A program made the position numbers and the translations under genes. The notes under the pieces are model-generated. The model worked only from the letters and a program-made list of their open reading frames with translations, was not told the origin of the DNA and made no database searches. A stretch of 64,000 bases of DNA from Macrosoma leucophasiata (Eukaryota; Arthropoda; Insecta; Lepidoptera; Hedylidae), in contig JAWQUS010000009.1 of the NCBI GenBank assembly GCA_036365455.1, forward strand, positions 3,254,001 to 3,318,000. The letters run 5' to 3'. Below, piece after piece: positions 22,625-34,855 of the stretch (position 1 is the first letter of the stretch; the number at the start of each line of letters is the position of its first letter).

Positions 22625-24925
22625 TTTATTATTTCCAACTGCCTTCACCAGGACTCTGTCAACGGAAAAGCCAATTAAGAGATAGTTTGTTCTCGAACGA
22701 AACTGACGGGACTCAAAACTGTTTGCCTTCCTCTACATGACTGAATTTTAACAAGTTGCTGTCAAAGTAAAATGACCTCTATTTGCTGCTTTTAGGGCCC
22801 ATTTGAGAATGCTGTTATTTGCGAGCTATTTTAATTAGCAAAACGATACATTTGTAGTTAGCAAACACGGTACGAGGTAAGTAGATCGGGTAAGCCGAAG
22901 TCAATTGTAACATTGTAAACTCTTTTATAGCAAAGATAAGAATTAAAAATCGCAGTCTAGAGTTCTGTTTCTCCAAGTACATCTTTTTATTTAATCGTGT
23001 TAAAGGTAGTCGTAAATTTGTGAAATCTTAGGTGTGATAAAATCCCTTTTAATTTCGTTATATAAAAAACAATAGTTAATTTTTTGACACACCTGGCTGT
23101 TACATAAATTGGCACTTATAAAGCTTAATTTTTTCACAAAATTAACCTTTTATCGAAAAATATTCTTCACAAAGTCACAATATTTATTAAAGCCTACTAT
23201 ACCTACGTGTGTATATCGTTGTTCAATTGTAAAAATACTTGGATACCACATCCAACAACGATTCAAATCTACATAAATATTCTCTTTGAAATCAGATATG
23301 TATGAAAGAATGACGAGGGCAAACATGGTCATTTCTCTGCAATCGGGATTATACGTTATTTTACTCCGTGTTCAAGTCGTATTCCCCAAGGTTTATAATC
23401 TACTCAGCTTGCTAAACAAATCACAATATTATTCGCAAAGTTTAAATTCCACCGGCGTTTCTACGCACAGCATAGATGCAGCAGGTCCGAAAATTAACCG
23501 CACTGAGAATATGTGATACCAGAGCTGAACATAGTAACCTACACAGAATTGAAGACAAAACCAACTTGCAACGTTTCCTCGTCCAAAAATTTATTCGTAT
23601 ATGTTACTTCTATCTAAATTAGTTCGTAACACATAAGTGGAAGGTATATAATCGTTTGTATGTGGTACTCGATACCACCGAAAGCTGTTGTGTCCCTTGT
23701 CAAGATCCCTTCAACCGATATACAGCTGGTGACAGTTGAGGTGTGTACAGCTCAAAGCCTTTTTAAACCACACGGAATTTTAGGACACGGTACGTTTTCA
23801 TTCATTGTATTCCATATAAAGACAACAATATTATGTTGTTCCAAAACAAAACGACGTTAAATAGCCTCTTTTTCGCTCAGTAAATCACTTTTCAAAAATA
23901 TGATTCATTCAATATACTCGTATTATTATGATCCACTAATCCAAACTCAACGTTAACTAATTTATACGCTACATGTGTAAACATGTGTGCCAATTGCCTT
24001 TGGGTTAAGGCAATGGCGCATCTACATTAAAATCTTCGACTTTTTTTAAACGTATGTTCATGGATGCAGTAGGAAAATTTACCATTAACGTGCTCTATAA
24101 ACCCATCGCTTTTACACTTATTTAAGAAAAGTATATAAAATATCTAAGATTAGGATTATTCTATAGGAAATCATTATTTTAAAATGTTTTACAGTAAAGT
24201 GAAAATACTTGATGGTTGCGCTTTAGCTAGATAGTGCAGGTCGCGCTAACAGACAGTGTGATACAAAGGATCAACGCTGCCATTCAACAGGAATAACGCC
24301 TTTTGGAACTCGTTCAGTTCTGGGTTTTTAGAAAAACTTGCTTTTACCCGCGATTATGCTAAAAAAACCTTTTACTATTTGAGCGCATCGGTTATTTATT
24401 TTAATGTTATTAAATATTAATATATAAAGATAATATCTCCTTATCTCCAAAACTATTAAGCATTTAATTTTGAAGAAAAATACGAAATACACTTAAAACT
24501 ACAGAAAAACCTATATGAAGTCTGTGGCACTAAAGGTAGAACTGGAAATCTCTCAATGATATTTTTTGTAGGTGTAGGCAATCACAATAGTGAAAACCTT
24601 CAACGTGTCTTACAAAAGTGAAAGAATCGTAGTCACTATTGGTAACAGCTCGCGCTGGTCTCCTCGGAGTATCAATACTTCGGGAGGCACTTCTGAAACT
24701 TGGCTAGAAGGCAACCGACTACGACTTGCCTTCATTGCGGCAACACACTTCAGCTGGAAGACTGACATGGGAAGTTGACATATAGAAATTGTCTTAGGCG
24801 ATGTTATCCTTCTATGAACACGTCATGTTCCTGAATAAGATGGAAACATGATAGAGGGAAGAATCCGGGATGTTATATGTATAACTATCTACAATCTTCG
24901 AGCCATATATGTTCACCGCACATGG
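22625..24925. other. no gene seen, 2.3 kb
   Basis: AT-rich sequence without repeats or convincing coding potential. Frames such as 23286-23516, 23660-23860 and 24590-24778 do not resemble known proteins. Confidence 0.5.
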
Positions 24926-24939
24926 TCTACGTCGCAATG

Positions 24940-25265
24940 GTTATAATAATAATACTGGCAACCCATTATACGTCCCTCTGTTGGGCACGAGTCTCCCCTT
25001 TTTGGGGGCAGGCCTGGAGCTTACTCCACCACGCTGCTCCAATGCGGATTGGTCGAGATACGGGTTAGTGGCCAACCCGCCGTCGGATGTTTTCAAACCG
25101 CCCATAAAGCCTCCGACAAGGTTTAACGACTGCTATCTATCGATAGCAACCGAGACTGACAGCGGAAACGCGCATTTCAATTTACCACTAGCGGTCACCC
25201 ATCACATATGCAATTGCGCCCGTAATGCTTAACCGAGTAGATCGCTTACAGCCGCGGGGCCATTG
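24940..25265 (-). repeat. SINE-5S copy with a shortened head
   Basis: Sense is the minus strand: a (TTA)n tail lies at the left and a 5S-like head at the right. The head keeps gatgggtgacc and ggttaagca but a few bases between and before them are lost. Target-site duplication gtcgcaatg at 24931-24939 and 25266-25274. Confidence 0.85.
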
Positions 25266-25552
25266 GTCGCAATGATTGGTATAATAATAAAATAATATAT
25301 CCCCACCCACCGAGTATATACCGCTTTATTAATGGAGGCTTTCAGTAGTTTGAGTTAAAGAGAAGTTCGCCGTCCGTAACGCAACCACCGTACGTTACGC
25401 AAGAGAACGGCGGCTACTGGTAAACTAAAAACGACTCTTGAAAACACTAAATTCAATTTTGAAAATTATTCAAATGAAAAGAATGAATGTGTCTGCTGTA
25501 CCTTACCTATGCCTAGATGCAGACGAGCCGACATGACAACGCCGCGGGCCCA

Positions 25553-25566
25553 GTCGCCATGGCAAC
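25553..25566. promoter_or_regulatory. X-box-like RFX site in a GC-rich island
   Basis: The 14 bases gtcgccatggcaac fit the RFX-factor X-box pattern (GTNRCC, 0-3 bases, RGYAAC) exactly. It lies in a short GC-rich stretch (about 25505-25615) surrounded by AT-rich DNA. On the minus strand the motif is followed 45 bases later by ag|gtaagg, a good splice donor. This is compatible with a non-coding first exon, but no downstream exon was found. Confidence 0.3.
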
Positions 25567-25789
25567 CGTCAGGGAGGTCGTCGCACCGACCTTGGCGGGC
25601 GCTGGCTTCGAATAGCTTCAAATATTGTGATCATAGCTTACTACTCCTATCACTCGAAAATACTGTAATTATCGTATGATATTAAATGTGACGGATAGAC
25701 GTGGTGATTTGCCCTATTATCGGCTCAAAACCTTCCTTATTTCAAAAGATGAGCGTGTTTTTTTTTAACTTTCCTCATATAAGATTACT

Positions 25790-25990
25790 AGCGACTCGCC
25801 CCGGCTTCGCGCGGGTGCAATGTTACCTACCCTCTCTTATTCGTCTTATCACAGTCTAAAGAAAACGAACATGTTTATTACCTATGTTGTTATATAGCCT
25901 AAAGCCTTCCTCGATAAATTGCTATTTGCACTGAAAGAATTTCTCAAGTCGGAAAAGTAGTGCCTGAGATTAGTGCGTTCAAGCAAGCAA
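25790..25990 (-). mobile_element. Helitron-type 3' end, family H3
   Basis: Minus-strand sense ends cgcgcgaagccggggcgagtcgctagt. The upstream body resembles the copy at 39833 only weakly. The 5' end is not resolved. Confidence 0.55.
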
Positions 25991-26245
25991 ACAAACAAAC
26001 AAGATTAGCGTAGACGAGCTCCGTCATTGGTGCTCTACAATCCGTAATAAAGCTCTACCATCAGTATCATGTAGAATGTAGAAGTGCACTTCGTCGCAAT
26101 ATTTTTTTATGCGATCTGTTAATGTTCCGAGTCAATAAACTACAAACGGCTTGTTCTGCTTACTAGAGCGGTTAAATTGACACACATTAAAGTATGGCAT
26201 TTACCACTGACTTAAGCTGTCATAATGAGTGTATTATCTTACTTA

Positions 26246-26494
26246 AATAAAAATCAATTGCTGTTCGTTAGTCTCGCTAAAACTCGAGAACGGGTCTACG
26301 ATTTGGCTAATTTTGGTTTTGAATATTTTTTTGAAGTCTAGGGAGGGTTTAAAAGGTAAGAAATTATGAATAAAAATTGAAGGGAAATGGCAAAAACCAC
26401 AATTTCATTTTCCCATACAAATAGTTCTTATCTATCAAACCTTTGACACATTATTTCGTTGTGAGGCAATACGAAGTTTGCCGGGTCAGCTAGT
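26246..26494 (+). mobile_element. Helitron-type element, family H1, near full length
   Basis: Starts near aaaaatcaattgctgttcgt and ends acgaagtttgccgggtcagc + tagt. The body contains cgctaaaactcgagaacggg, tggctaattttggttttgaa and cattttcccatacaaatagt. Five related copies are in the window. Confidence 0.78.
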
Positions 26495-26835
26495 TATCTA
26501 ATAACTCTTGCTTCCATCTTTTTTTGGGACTACAATCAGAAAAATTTTATAATGCAAATATACTAGTATTGATTGCATGATCAAATTATTGACATAATAT
26601 ATTTTTTGCGTACAAGTATGTACCTAACCCTAATAGTTTTGCCGTGGTCCGTGCATCTGTCCACAGCTTAGTGCAGAGACTAAATATTAAAAAGCTGTGA
26701 TTCGGTATACATACATTAAACTCCACGCCAACAAAATGTTAAAATTAGGTTTTGAAAACGATTTTTAATTTAGGGTGCTCCTGTGCAAGTAAAGTGGGTT
26801 TTAGTTTTTATTCCTTGCGCACCTCGAGCGTTTAC

Positions 26836-26902
26836 CTCTTCCAATCCAACACAAAAACCTGCTTCAGAGGTTTTTGTGGAAGGAGAACGAGGATTGGAAG
26901 AG
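26836..26902. other. two-tier perfect hairpin
   Basis: Outer stem ctcttccaatcc (26836-26847) pairs perfectly with ggattggaagag (26891-26902). Inner stem cacaaaaacct (26850-26860) pairs perfectly with aggtttttgtg (26868-26878) around loop gcttcag. The spacing between tiers is 2 bases on the left and 12 on the right. Could be a degenerate MITE, a structured RNA or a pre-miRNA-like hairpin; nothing in the sequence decides. Confidence 0.6.
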
Positions 26903-27862
26903 ACAAACTCATCGATTAGCGTTTGTAAATATTAAGCTTATAAAAAATCACGGTAATAGTGCATACCTATAACGAATTTCGTAGGGAAACTACAATTTTC
27001 GAATAATAGTCGACTAACTTATAAAACGTCCTTGAATAAACGGAACCCTTCACTACTTGGCCGCTTATAAGTTTCTTTTTCGGCCACAGTTCCTAAATAA
27101 AAATAGTTTCATAAAAACCAGGATTTTCAAGCCCACTGTGTATTCCGCGAAATATCACCACATTACCGTCTCTAGGGTACACAAGAATAAAACTCCCTTA
27201 TCTGAAGAGCACGTTTTCTTTCATATTTATATAGCAGTTAAATTCTCATTTCACCAAACGTTACCCATAAACATGAAGATTTGGTGGCACTCGCAGCGTT
27301 TCTGATAGATCACGCAAATATTTTATACGGGACATTCGAATATGGAATTGTTGCAATATATGACTTGAAATACGGGTACGATCGTTGACACATCATATAT
27401 TTCGAGTAAGTACTCCGAAAACTTCTTCAATATGTTGTAAACATAAAGTGAGACATAAGAGAATATAATCTCTTAACAAACTGTAGAATAATGTTTTTAA
27501 GTATTGTTGACAACAATTCTAAAAATGGATTTGAAAAAAAACATTTTTTATTTTCCATAGTTCTGTGCAGGTTGAATCTGACTGACAAGGTAAGTATTGA
27601 CCGCTTGAAATATTTGCAATAGTTACGTTAGGTAGTGGCATAACTCGCAAATTTTAGAAAAAAAACAACAACATTTACAGAACTGAAGTAAAACAATACA
27701 TGTCTTGTATAGGGACCGTGCGAAGTACTAGGTGGGGGTAATGTTATCGATCGCAGCGCCCATGATGGCGAAAAGTAGCAATAATGTGGGACCTGTCATC
27801 TCAAAGTAATCTGTTTAGACTTGGATATGTAATTTTCATAATCACATTTATTCGCCGACAAA

Positions 27863-27970
27863 ATGGTAAATAGCAGTTTTTGTGTTGTAAACTGCAAAAA
27901 ATCAGTTAGAAATAAGAGTAAAGGTAGTAAAGGGAGAAAGAAAGAACGAAAATATGTTTATTTCGAGTAA
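27863..27970 (+). pseudogene. possible THAP-type zinc-finger start
   Basis: The short frame MVNSSFCVVNCKKSVRNKSK resembles the first 20 residues of THAP domains (M, then C-x3-C). The later CxxH half is absent before the stop at 27970. A similar fragment is at 42981. Could be a P-element-like relic or chance. Confidence 0.25.
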
Positions 27971-27974
27971 AATT

Positions 27975-30150
27975 TTACAACCGTTTTGAATAGTCCTTAG
28001 AAGTCAATAATAACTTAAAGTGAATAATTACTTATTACATAAAGTAAAAGTAAAACAGATATATAAGTAAATTAAAATAGGGATACTATTAGGTAAAAAA
28101 CATTTCAATTCCTTCCTTCCAAAAACTAGATAAGAAGAAAAGTAAAAACTTATTCGTCAAAATCAAAATCTATGTTATTCACTTGGCGGAGTTCCAAGTA
28201 CAGTCACTCTTGAAAAGAACTCCGCTACCAAAGAAACTCAGTTAAAGCTCTTTTAAATTTTTAACTTATGTCTAAATCTGTATTAGACATAAGTCATTCA
28301 AATCTAGTATTGTAAACGTTTAGAGCATATGTATTTGTATAAGTAGAAATCAATAACTATCCACCATAATGAAATATAGCACCGGAAGACCAGAACAGAT
28401 CAGTCCCCACCATCAGCACCCGTTCATGTGTATGGCACATGACCATGCGCCACCCGCCGTAGTAAAATCGATTGATTCTCAAGAGCTACTTGGAAAATTG
28501 AACAATACAAGAAATGGATAACAAACACGCAATTACATTTCAAACTCGTGCTGCATTTTACTTAAATATTACGTCTATTACAACCCAATCCAATTGAATC
28601 TGACTTCGAACTGAGATTGTTTATACCAAATGAAGTTTTGTAAGGTATCAAAATACATGTTTATCTTACGATGCCTTGAATTATTGATATCTGTCCTTGT
28701 TTTCTTCTTAATTCCTCTATATCAAGGACATGTCCAGCAGAAACCAAAAAAAATCCTTTAAAGATTGTTTGTGGTTAAAATTTTATAGTGTGTGATACTC
28801 ACAGATCCTAAAATAATATTCATTTCGATTTGAAAACGACATTTAATTTATTACTAGCGATACAAGAACAATTCTATATGTTTATAATTATTGCATGTAA
28901 CCTTAATAATAGGTATATTGTCTTGTTTTACTGTAAAACTACAACTAAAATGTACTAAACAAACCCTGACATGTTCAAAGTAAAACACACTTTTTGAATA
29001 ATTTTTACTTAACTCATTTGATTTGAATGACCAAAAATTGTTTCACAACCCTTTCTCTATCCAAGTTAAGGTATCAGAGTAATTTTGTAAGTAGATCAAT
29101 AGATTATTTTCGATTATAATAATATTTTATCAAAATTTCGCGGTAATATGTCATTATGGTCAGACAAACAACGGTCCCATAAAGTTGCGGACGCTAAGTG
29201 GCGCCGAAATCGTGCACGGTAGCTATAGGCTGGCTTTATAACAATTGAAACATCGATTTAAATACAAAATTCCGTGTGATCAAAGAGAGACGTCACCGGC
29301 ATCCTCAGAAGGAAAAAAAAAATCTATCTGCAAATGCTATTATTTGCTGCACAATTTAAAATATAACAATGTATTTTTGAATACATGAAATATACAACAA
29401 ATATCTATTACATTCCAAAAGCAACAGCCACCCTAAACGGGGGAAAATTAACTAATATAATACAAACGTAACGCAGTCAGTAATGAAAAACTAATACAAT
29501 CGAACAATACCCTTTCGGATGCGAGTCCTAAGTTAAACAGAGTCTAAATTAAGCTTTTAATTCTCTCGCTATCGAGGGGAAATTCACAAGTCTTGAACAA
29601 AGAGCGTGCAATGAGTAATGGCAGCCCTTGTGGACAGACAGCCAAAGAATATTAGAACAGTCCTCGTTCGAACTAAGTTCTCATGACAATACTATGGTTT
29701 CACTTCTTTACCGGCTAGCTGTAAAAGAGGTTTCTTTAATTTATTTGCATTCATGTATAAATCTTAGACTTTAAAATGTATAGAACTTGTTCAGTTCTTT
29801 TATTTGTTTCAGTAAATCTTGAATGGGTTCAAATCATCGACGACACAACGCAGCTATCGTCCATGGTTCAAATGAATCTGATTGTTGCAAAATAAGATTT
29901 TAGGGCTGGTAGCGCGTTCGTAATTCTCCTCGTGTTACAAATATACAAAGACGATCACATTCCATCAGGAGCCAATTTGCTTGTTTATCAACTTTTTGAC
30001 TTATACAAGATTGGAAAACGGAATCGGTGTTAAATTAAAGTTTAATTGTTGCTTTCTTTATATATTATCCACAGTGATATAAAATTATTTATTACTTACT
30101 TGCTTAAACGATTTCATTACACTTACAACACTTATTCAATTATATTACTG
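27975..30150. other. no gene seen, 2.2 kb
   Basis: AT-rich, no repeats matched within the window and no coding signal I can support. Confidence 0.5.
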
Positions 30151-30177
30151 AGGATATTGTTATATGTTATGTTATAA

Positions 30178-30496
30178 CTGCCTCAGTAGCGTAGTGGTAG
30201 CAGGCCATTACTATTACGCTGGAGGAACTGGGTTCGATTCCCGGGTCGGGGACTATCAGAGATAACGGTTTAAAATCCTTTATCTCTGCTTTTATTGGGA
30301 TTCTTCCATTTTCTGGAAGTTTCCCAGTACCCCGGAGTTTGGAAATGTGCCCGGAGATGGCCACAGGTTCGCCACCTGTTACATGGGCCAAAAACGTAAC
30401 CGGCGAGTCGTGAGTGTTTGCATGTATGATTGAATGCATGCATTTACCTCTGCCTACCCCTTCGGGGTTTACAGGCGTGAAGTTACGTACGTACGT
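30178..30496 (+). repeat. SINE-L copy, full length
   Basis: A box (tagcgtagtggta), B box (ggttcgattcc), the 3' hairpin ccccttcgggg and a tail ending in the simple repeat ttacgtacgtacgta. Target-site duplication atattgttatat at 30154-30165 and 30497-30508, with about 12 extra bases before the head. Confidence 0.87.
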
Positions 30497-30637
30497 ATAT
30501 TGTTATATAATAATACACGAAAATCGTTAAGTTTGGGCGGGCAATCAGATCAGTGAATAAGCAAATTATACATTGATTAAGTTTGTAGCTGTATTAACTG
30601 ATTCGGACCCACTTCAGATCAATACATCTGTCTATAT

Positions 30638-30915
30638 CCGTGGCGGACTAAGGGAGGGGGAGGGCAGGGGAGGTCCGCCATAGGGCTCCGGTTCTAGAAG
30701 CCTTTACACAGGTCGTCTGAATTTTGAATCATGAAAGTTTTACACCGAATTTCAGAGATTATTAGAGTCCACAAAGACGGTAAAGACGTGTTTTTGGTCT
30801 CGTGCGTGGTCTTTAATTTACTACTTACATGTCAGAAATAAGCCTAGAGGCGAGGGTGGGGGCCTGGGGGCCTCCTAATGTCGCCCCGGCCTCTGCTAAC
30901 CTTAGTCCGCCACTG
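30638..30915. mobile_element. hAT-like non-autonomous element
   Basis: Termini ccgtggcggactaagg and, inverted, cagtggcggactaagg match the CAGTGGCGG style of hAT ends. GC-rich arms enclose an AT-rich centre with no transposase frame. The 8-base duplication is not clear. Confidence 0.65.
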
Positions 30916-30919
30916 CTAA

Positions 30920-31620
30920 AGATATGACCATCAGAGTCGTTTCTGGAAAGAGAAACACGATCAGTAAAAAATATAGATTGAAAAATCTTTTACACATGCG
31001 AGTGAGTATAAAAATTAAAGAAAAGTGGAAAGAAACATTTAATTTCACAATCAGATTCTTTAAACATATAATATTTCAAATGTAAAGATCTTAATTTTCA
31101 ATTTTTGGGACCAAGGAAGTAAAAGAATTTCTGGGAGAAGGATGTTTTTAGCATCGGAATGGTACAGACTGCGCTTCGCCGACGTTTGTCTTTTAGGATA
31201 TCAGGATCATATCAAATCTAGCAGCAGGTAGCGGATGAGATTTTGTTGCGCCGCCCCAAACGGAGATATAATACTCTAGTAAGGATTGACATAATGCGAA
31301 ACACACTGTCTTGGTGACCTTACGGTTAGCTATATGTTTTAGCTAATCAATCGTCGCCTTATACTAAATCCAGCTTATTCAATAAATATAAAATATTGAA
31401 TTTTTTGTAAACGGAGCCAGAGCCATACGATTTTATATCCCATAATATTAACAAAGAAAAAAAAAAAGAAATGATACGGAAATTATATAATTTTCCGTTT
31501 ATACGCCATTCGGCATTAAGCCTATTAAATTGACCCTAAAGCCTCGCTTGTATTACAACATTTTTAATGAAGGGATTTGTTTATATGCGTAGGGAAATAG
31601 ATATCGTGTCAGTCTTTTAT
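30920..31620. other. no gene seen
   Basis: AT-rich, no recognised feature. Confidence 0.5.
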
Positions 31621-31624
31621 TATA

Positions 31625-31868
31625 CCCGCGTGCCCGCGACTTCGCCCGCGTGAGAATTTATGATTGTTCAGTATCTACCCGGACGAAGTCGGGGGCGCAG
31701 CTAGTATAAAAATAGCCCCGCCAAACAGACAGACAGACAGACAGACAAACATTGTAAACATTTTATTTTGGTATATGTACCGTGTAAACATACATATGCA
31801 TTTAGTAAAAAGCGGTTATTTTTATATTACAAACAGACACTCCAATTTTATTTATTTGTTGTATAGAT
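31625..31868 (-). mobile_element. Helitron-type element, family H2
   Basis: Reverse-strand copy of the element at 18734: TCTATAC-type start at the right, attggagtgtctgtttgtaa, an internal (GTCT)n run, and the cgaagtcg-rich 3' hairpin at the left. The 3' CTAGT terminus is not intact. Confidence 0.7.
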
Positions 31869-32312
31869 ATCATGATTGTGTCAAAATAAGCATGATGTTT
31901 CATCACACAAGCGATTTTCTTCTCTTGAAATCGGTTGACGAATTATGATGATTAAATTCATTTTAACAATCGGCGAAAACAAAAGAGAAGGTTATCAATG
32001 CATCGTTTATATTATGTATGACGTGTACATATACTCGTATTTTTTATGTATGACCGCGCACATTTATGTGTAGTCCGACTTTCATCGTTATTTTAATCGA
32101 GAGTGTATACCTCCAATTTTTATTTTATTTAAAAAATCACCTGAAAGAGTAAGAAAATACAGTACCCCGCTAGAACTATTGTATGTCGAGAGATAACCGG
32201 CTAGTTTCGACTTCGTAGAGCGCTATCTCTGCTGCACACTGCCTACATAAGCACTGGTAGTCCAGTATCGGTCAATATTTCGTCAAAATTTTGGACAAAT
32301 GTCACATATTGT

Positions 32313-32470
32313 ATGGCCCTGTAATTTCCGGCACAGGGGCATAACACCTTAGGCCTCAGGAATGGTAACATTTTGACCTTGGTCTTTGTGTGGGTGGTTA
32401 TAGGCTGCAGTATCACTTAACATCAATGTGAACTGCATGCTTGTTTGCCACTTCAACTACATAAAAAAAA
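32313..32470 (-). repeat. Lep-300 5' half
   Basis: Minus-strand copy from ggccctgtaatttccggcac to cttgtttgccacttcaacta and an A run. Lies 100 bases from a plus-strand copy. Confidence 0.8.
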
Positions 32471-32563
32471 CATAGGAAAGGTGAAAAAGAGATAACGCTC
32501 TACAGGCCCGAAGTAACTCGAAGTCTACTTCCTAAGATCGATGTGCTATTTCTTGTTGGATAC

Positions 32564-32795
32564 TTTTTTTTATGTTATGTAAGTGGCAAACAAGCATGCA
32601 GCTCACATTGATGTTAACAGCAGTAGACTGCAGCCTATAGACACCCACACAAAGAGCAAGGTCAAAATGCAGATGCGTTACCACTCCTGACCGGAACACG
32701 ATAGTGCTGAACATTACGATTTAGCGGCAAGTACATAAGGTAGTGGTGGTGCCTACGCCCGCGAGCTCCGTCACTGGAGCTCTACCACCAGTAAA
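32564..32795 (+). repeat. Lep-300 copy with an internal deletion
   Basis: T run, gcaagcatgcagctcacattg-like 5' part, then a jump from gttaccactcctga directly to ccggaacacgatagtgctga, skipping the middle. The 3' hairpin gagctccgtcactggagctc and ctaccaccagta are intact. Confidence 0.82.
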
Positions 32796-32835
32796 AACCT
32801 ACTATACAAGGTATCTCAAATGTAAAATAATATAT

Positions 32836-33012
32836 TTTTTTCATGTTTTTATTCTACCATTTTGTCAGCGTGATAAAGGTGTATAGGTACTTGTGACAAA
32901 TTTCAAGTCTCTAGTACCAATAGTTTTTGCGCTAAGTCGCGGACGGACAGACAGACGGACAGACAGACAGACATTGCGAAACTATAAGGCTTCCTTGTTT
33001 ACTACGGAACCC
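32836..33012. repeat. dispersed repeat with gacggacagacagac core
   Basis: Segment with gtacttgtgacaaatttcaa, gcggacggacagacagac, cgaaactataaggcttcc and actacggaacccc. I recall this arrangement as common in lepidopteran introns and intergenic DNA. Single copy here, class unresolved. Confidence 0.5.
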
Positions 33013-33436
33013 CAAAAAGAACGAAATTTTCAAAAAGCCACGAATAAGTTAATACGTACTGTATAAAATACGTAACATATTCATATTCATGACAATGTTA
33101 TTATTATCAAATAAACTACGAGTAACTAAGACGCAGAACGATTCATAAGTAATGTAATAAATAATAAGCAGTATTCAACATACTTGTCTGATAACTAAAA
33201 GTGAAGGCCCTCTGTCTGTTTCGTATCACAAGACTTGCTGTCCGTCCATATACGAGTACAACACGCACAAAAACTTTTTTCTTGCAGCAGCGGTAAAGTC
33301 TGTTTCATATATTAACGTAGATTTAAAAAAATAGCAAATAATATGTATGTTCTTAGTAACCACATGATAAGTAAAACCAGTCTGATGATTAGACAGTGTT
33401 TTTTTTTGTTATTGATTTTAAACTGTAAATAATTTG

Positions 33437-34195
33437 ATATGTTCTTAGGTTTTCGCGAGCTACTCATTGAAATAAAACTATTTTTACGGATTTATCTCGC
33501 GTATATTAAACTAAAATGATTTTTAAAATCAACCCGACGTTTCGGTCGCTTTTCAGCTTCCGTAGTCCCGGGCAGACTGAGGTGACATTTGTCTGACAGA
33601 AGTTTGAAAAAATTATATGTAGCTACCTCCCTCGATTTCGTAAACGCCTTGCGTAGCGTTCAGGATTAACACAATATTTACTTATGGTATCTTGAGGTCT
33701 TGCAGACTGCTGCGGCTGGGATTTAATCTTGCTAAGTATGGGATCCCATGATGTTCATAATCGCCATCCATCTTCTCTATTGAAACTTGGGTGGTTTTTA
33801 ATTTCAATAGCCTCGCGTACCGTTCGTGGAATGGGTTTGTGTTCTCTAGCGAGTATTTTAATTTTATCAAACCGCATGTAATGGTTCGGCTTATCCGCTA
33901 TGTGTTCACAGACTGCAGACCTCCCTGTTCTTCGGTTTTTGACATCAGCAATGTGCTCTTTAATGCGGGTGGATACAGCTCTCTTCGTTTGACCAATATA
34001 TGAGAGTCCACAATCACAATCTAATTTATAAATACCAGAATTTTGTAATGGAATATTACTTTTAATGGGTCTGATGAATCTTTTTATATGGTTTGAAAAC
34101 TGTTTTAATGGAATTCTTTTGTAATTAACTTGTCTTCGTCTGATGGAAAAATGCAAAGTGCACAAGCAGTTTGTTTTTAATAATAAACACTGAGA
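33437..34195 (-). mobile_element. Penelope-like element, 3' part
   Basis: Carries the C-terminal GIY-YIG region of a Penelope-like protein and a 3' untranslated part that ends near 33437. The final 200 bases recur in opposite orientation at 39552-39817, which defines the 3' boundary. The reverse-transcriptase part is absent, so the copy is 5'-truncated. Confidence 0.8.
33623..34165 (-). pseudogene. Penelope-like GIY-YIG endonuclease domain, one nonsense codon
   Basis: The minus strand encodes GIYKLDCDCGLSYIGQTKR, with the GIY and YIG blocks and the CxC pair found between them in Penelope-like elements. It is followed by STRIKEH (conserved Arg and His) and EAIEIKNHP, whose Glu is the usual metal ligand. 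After REDGWRL a TGA replaces a sense codon. The frame then continues as TSWDPILSKIKSQPQ to CVNPERYARR and a natural stop at 33623-33625. The domain nicks target DNA for reverse transcription in intact elements. Start at 34165 is arbitrary because the gene is truncated upstream. Confidence 0.85.
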
Positions 34196-34229
34196 TCCTT
34201 AACATTACTTATTTAGTATCTAGGTATTT

Positions 34230-34850
34230 ATTTTATTTTCATTAGGCAGTTACCATTAACAACACCTATTTCATCTTTTAAACATTTTTTTTTTAAATGA
34301 ATATGACTTGACGTGAAGTTGATGATCATATTCAGTATGTCCCAAACGACTGCGGAAATAACGTACGCGGGGCTTTACATCACGGTGGTACCCGAGTAAA
34401 GTCAGTTTGCACAACTTATGACCCCATCGAGTTTAAGTTGGCACATAAATATGATGTATCACCGCGCCGATCGGTCCCTGTATTGAAAATCTACAACCGT
34501 TCTTACTTCCTGGGAAAAGTTTATTTTTATGACTTAAGATAGATGGTCGGCTTAACCTATCTGATCAACACTCAAATGTGCGACAGTAGAGTTTGAATAT
34601 TCTCGGCATAAAAATGTTTAAGTCTATTTGTATGTACATGCAAAAATTTTGGCGCTTCACGCTCTTTGCCTACTCCGTTAGGGACATGGTGTGAAGTGAA
34701 AAGTCCTGAGTAACTAACTGAGATATTAACGTCCAAGAAGGCTCAAAATTTTCACTGGATTTTTCCAAAGACTTCATGAAAGAATTTTTTAAATTCAAAA
34801 TTATAGGCGCAATTAGTGCATATTTCATTTGATTTTTCACGGTTTCATAT
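34230..34850. other. no gene seen
   Basis: Contains ctttgcctactccgttagggacatggtgtg at about 34666-34695, split here as two overlapping pieces of a LINE/SINE 3' tail like that at 37948. Otherwise unrecognised. Confidence 0.45.
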
Positions 34851-34855
34851 TTGTA

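Noticed and set aside
31725..31746. (GACA)n microsatellite as an independent feature
   Set aside because: The run is a standard internal part of the H2 Helitron family, also seen at 34984.
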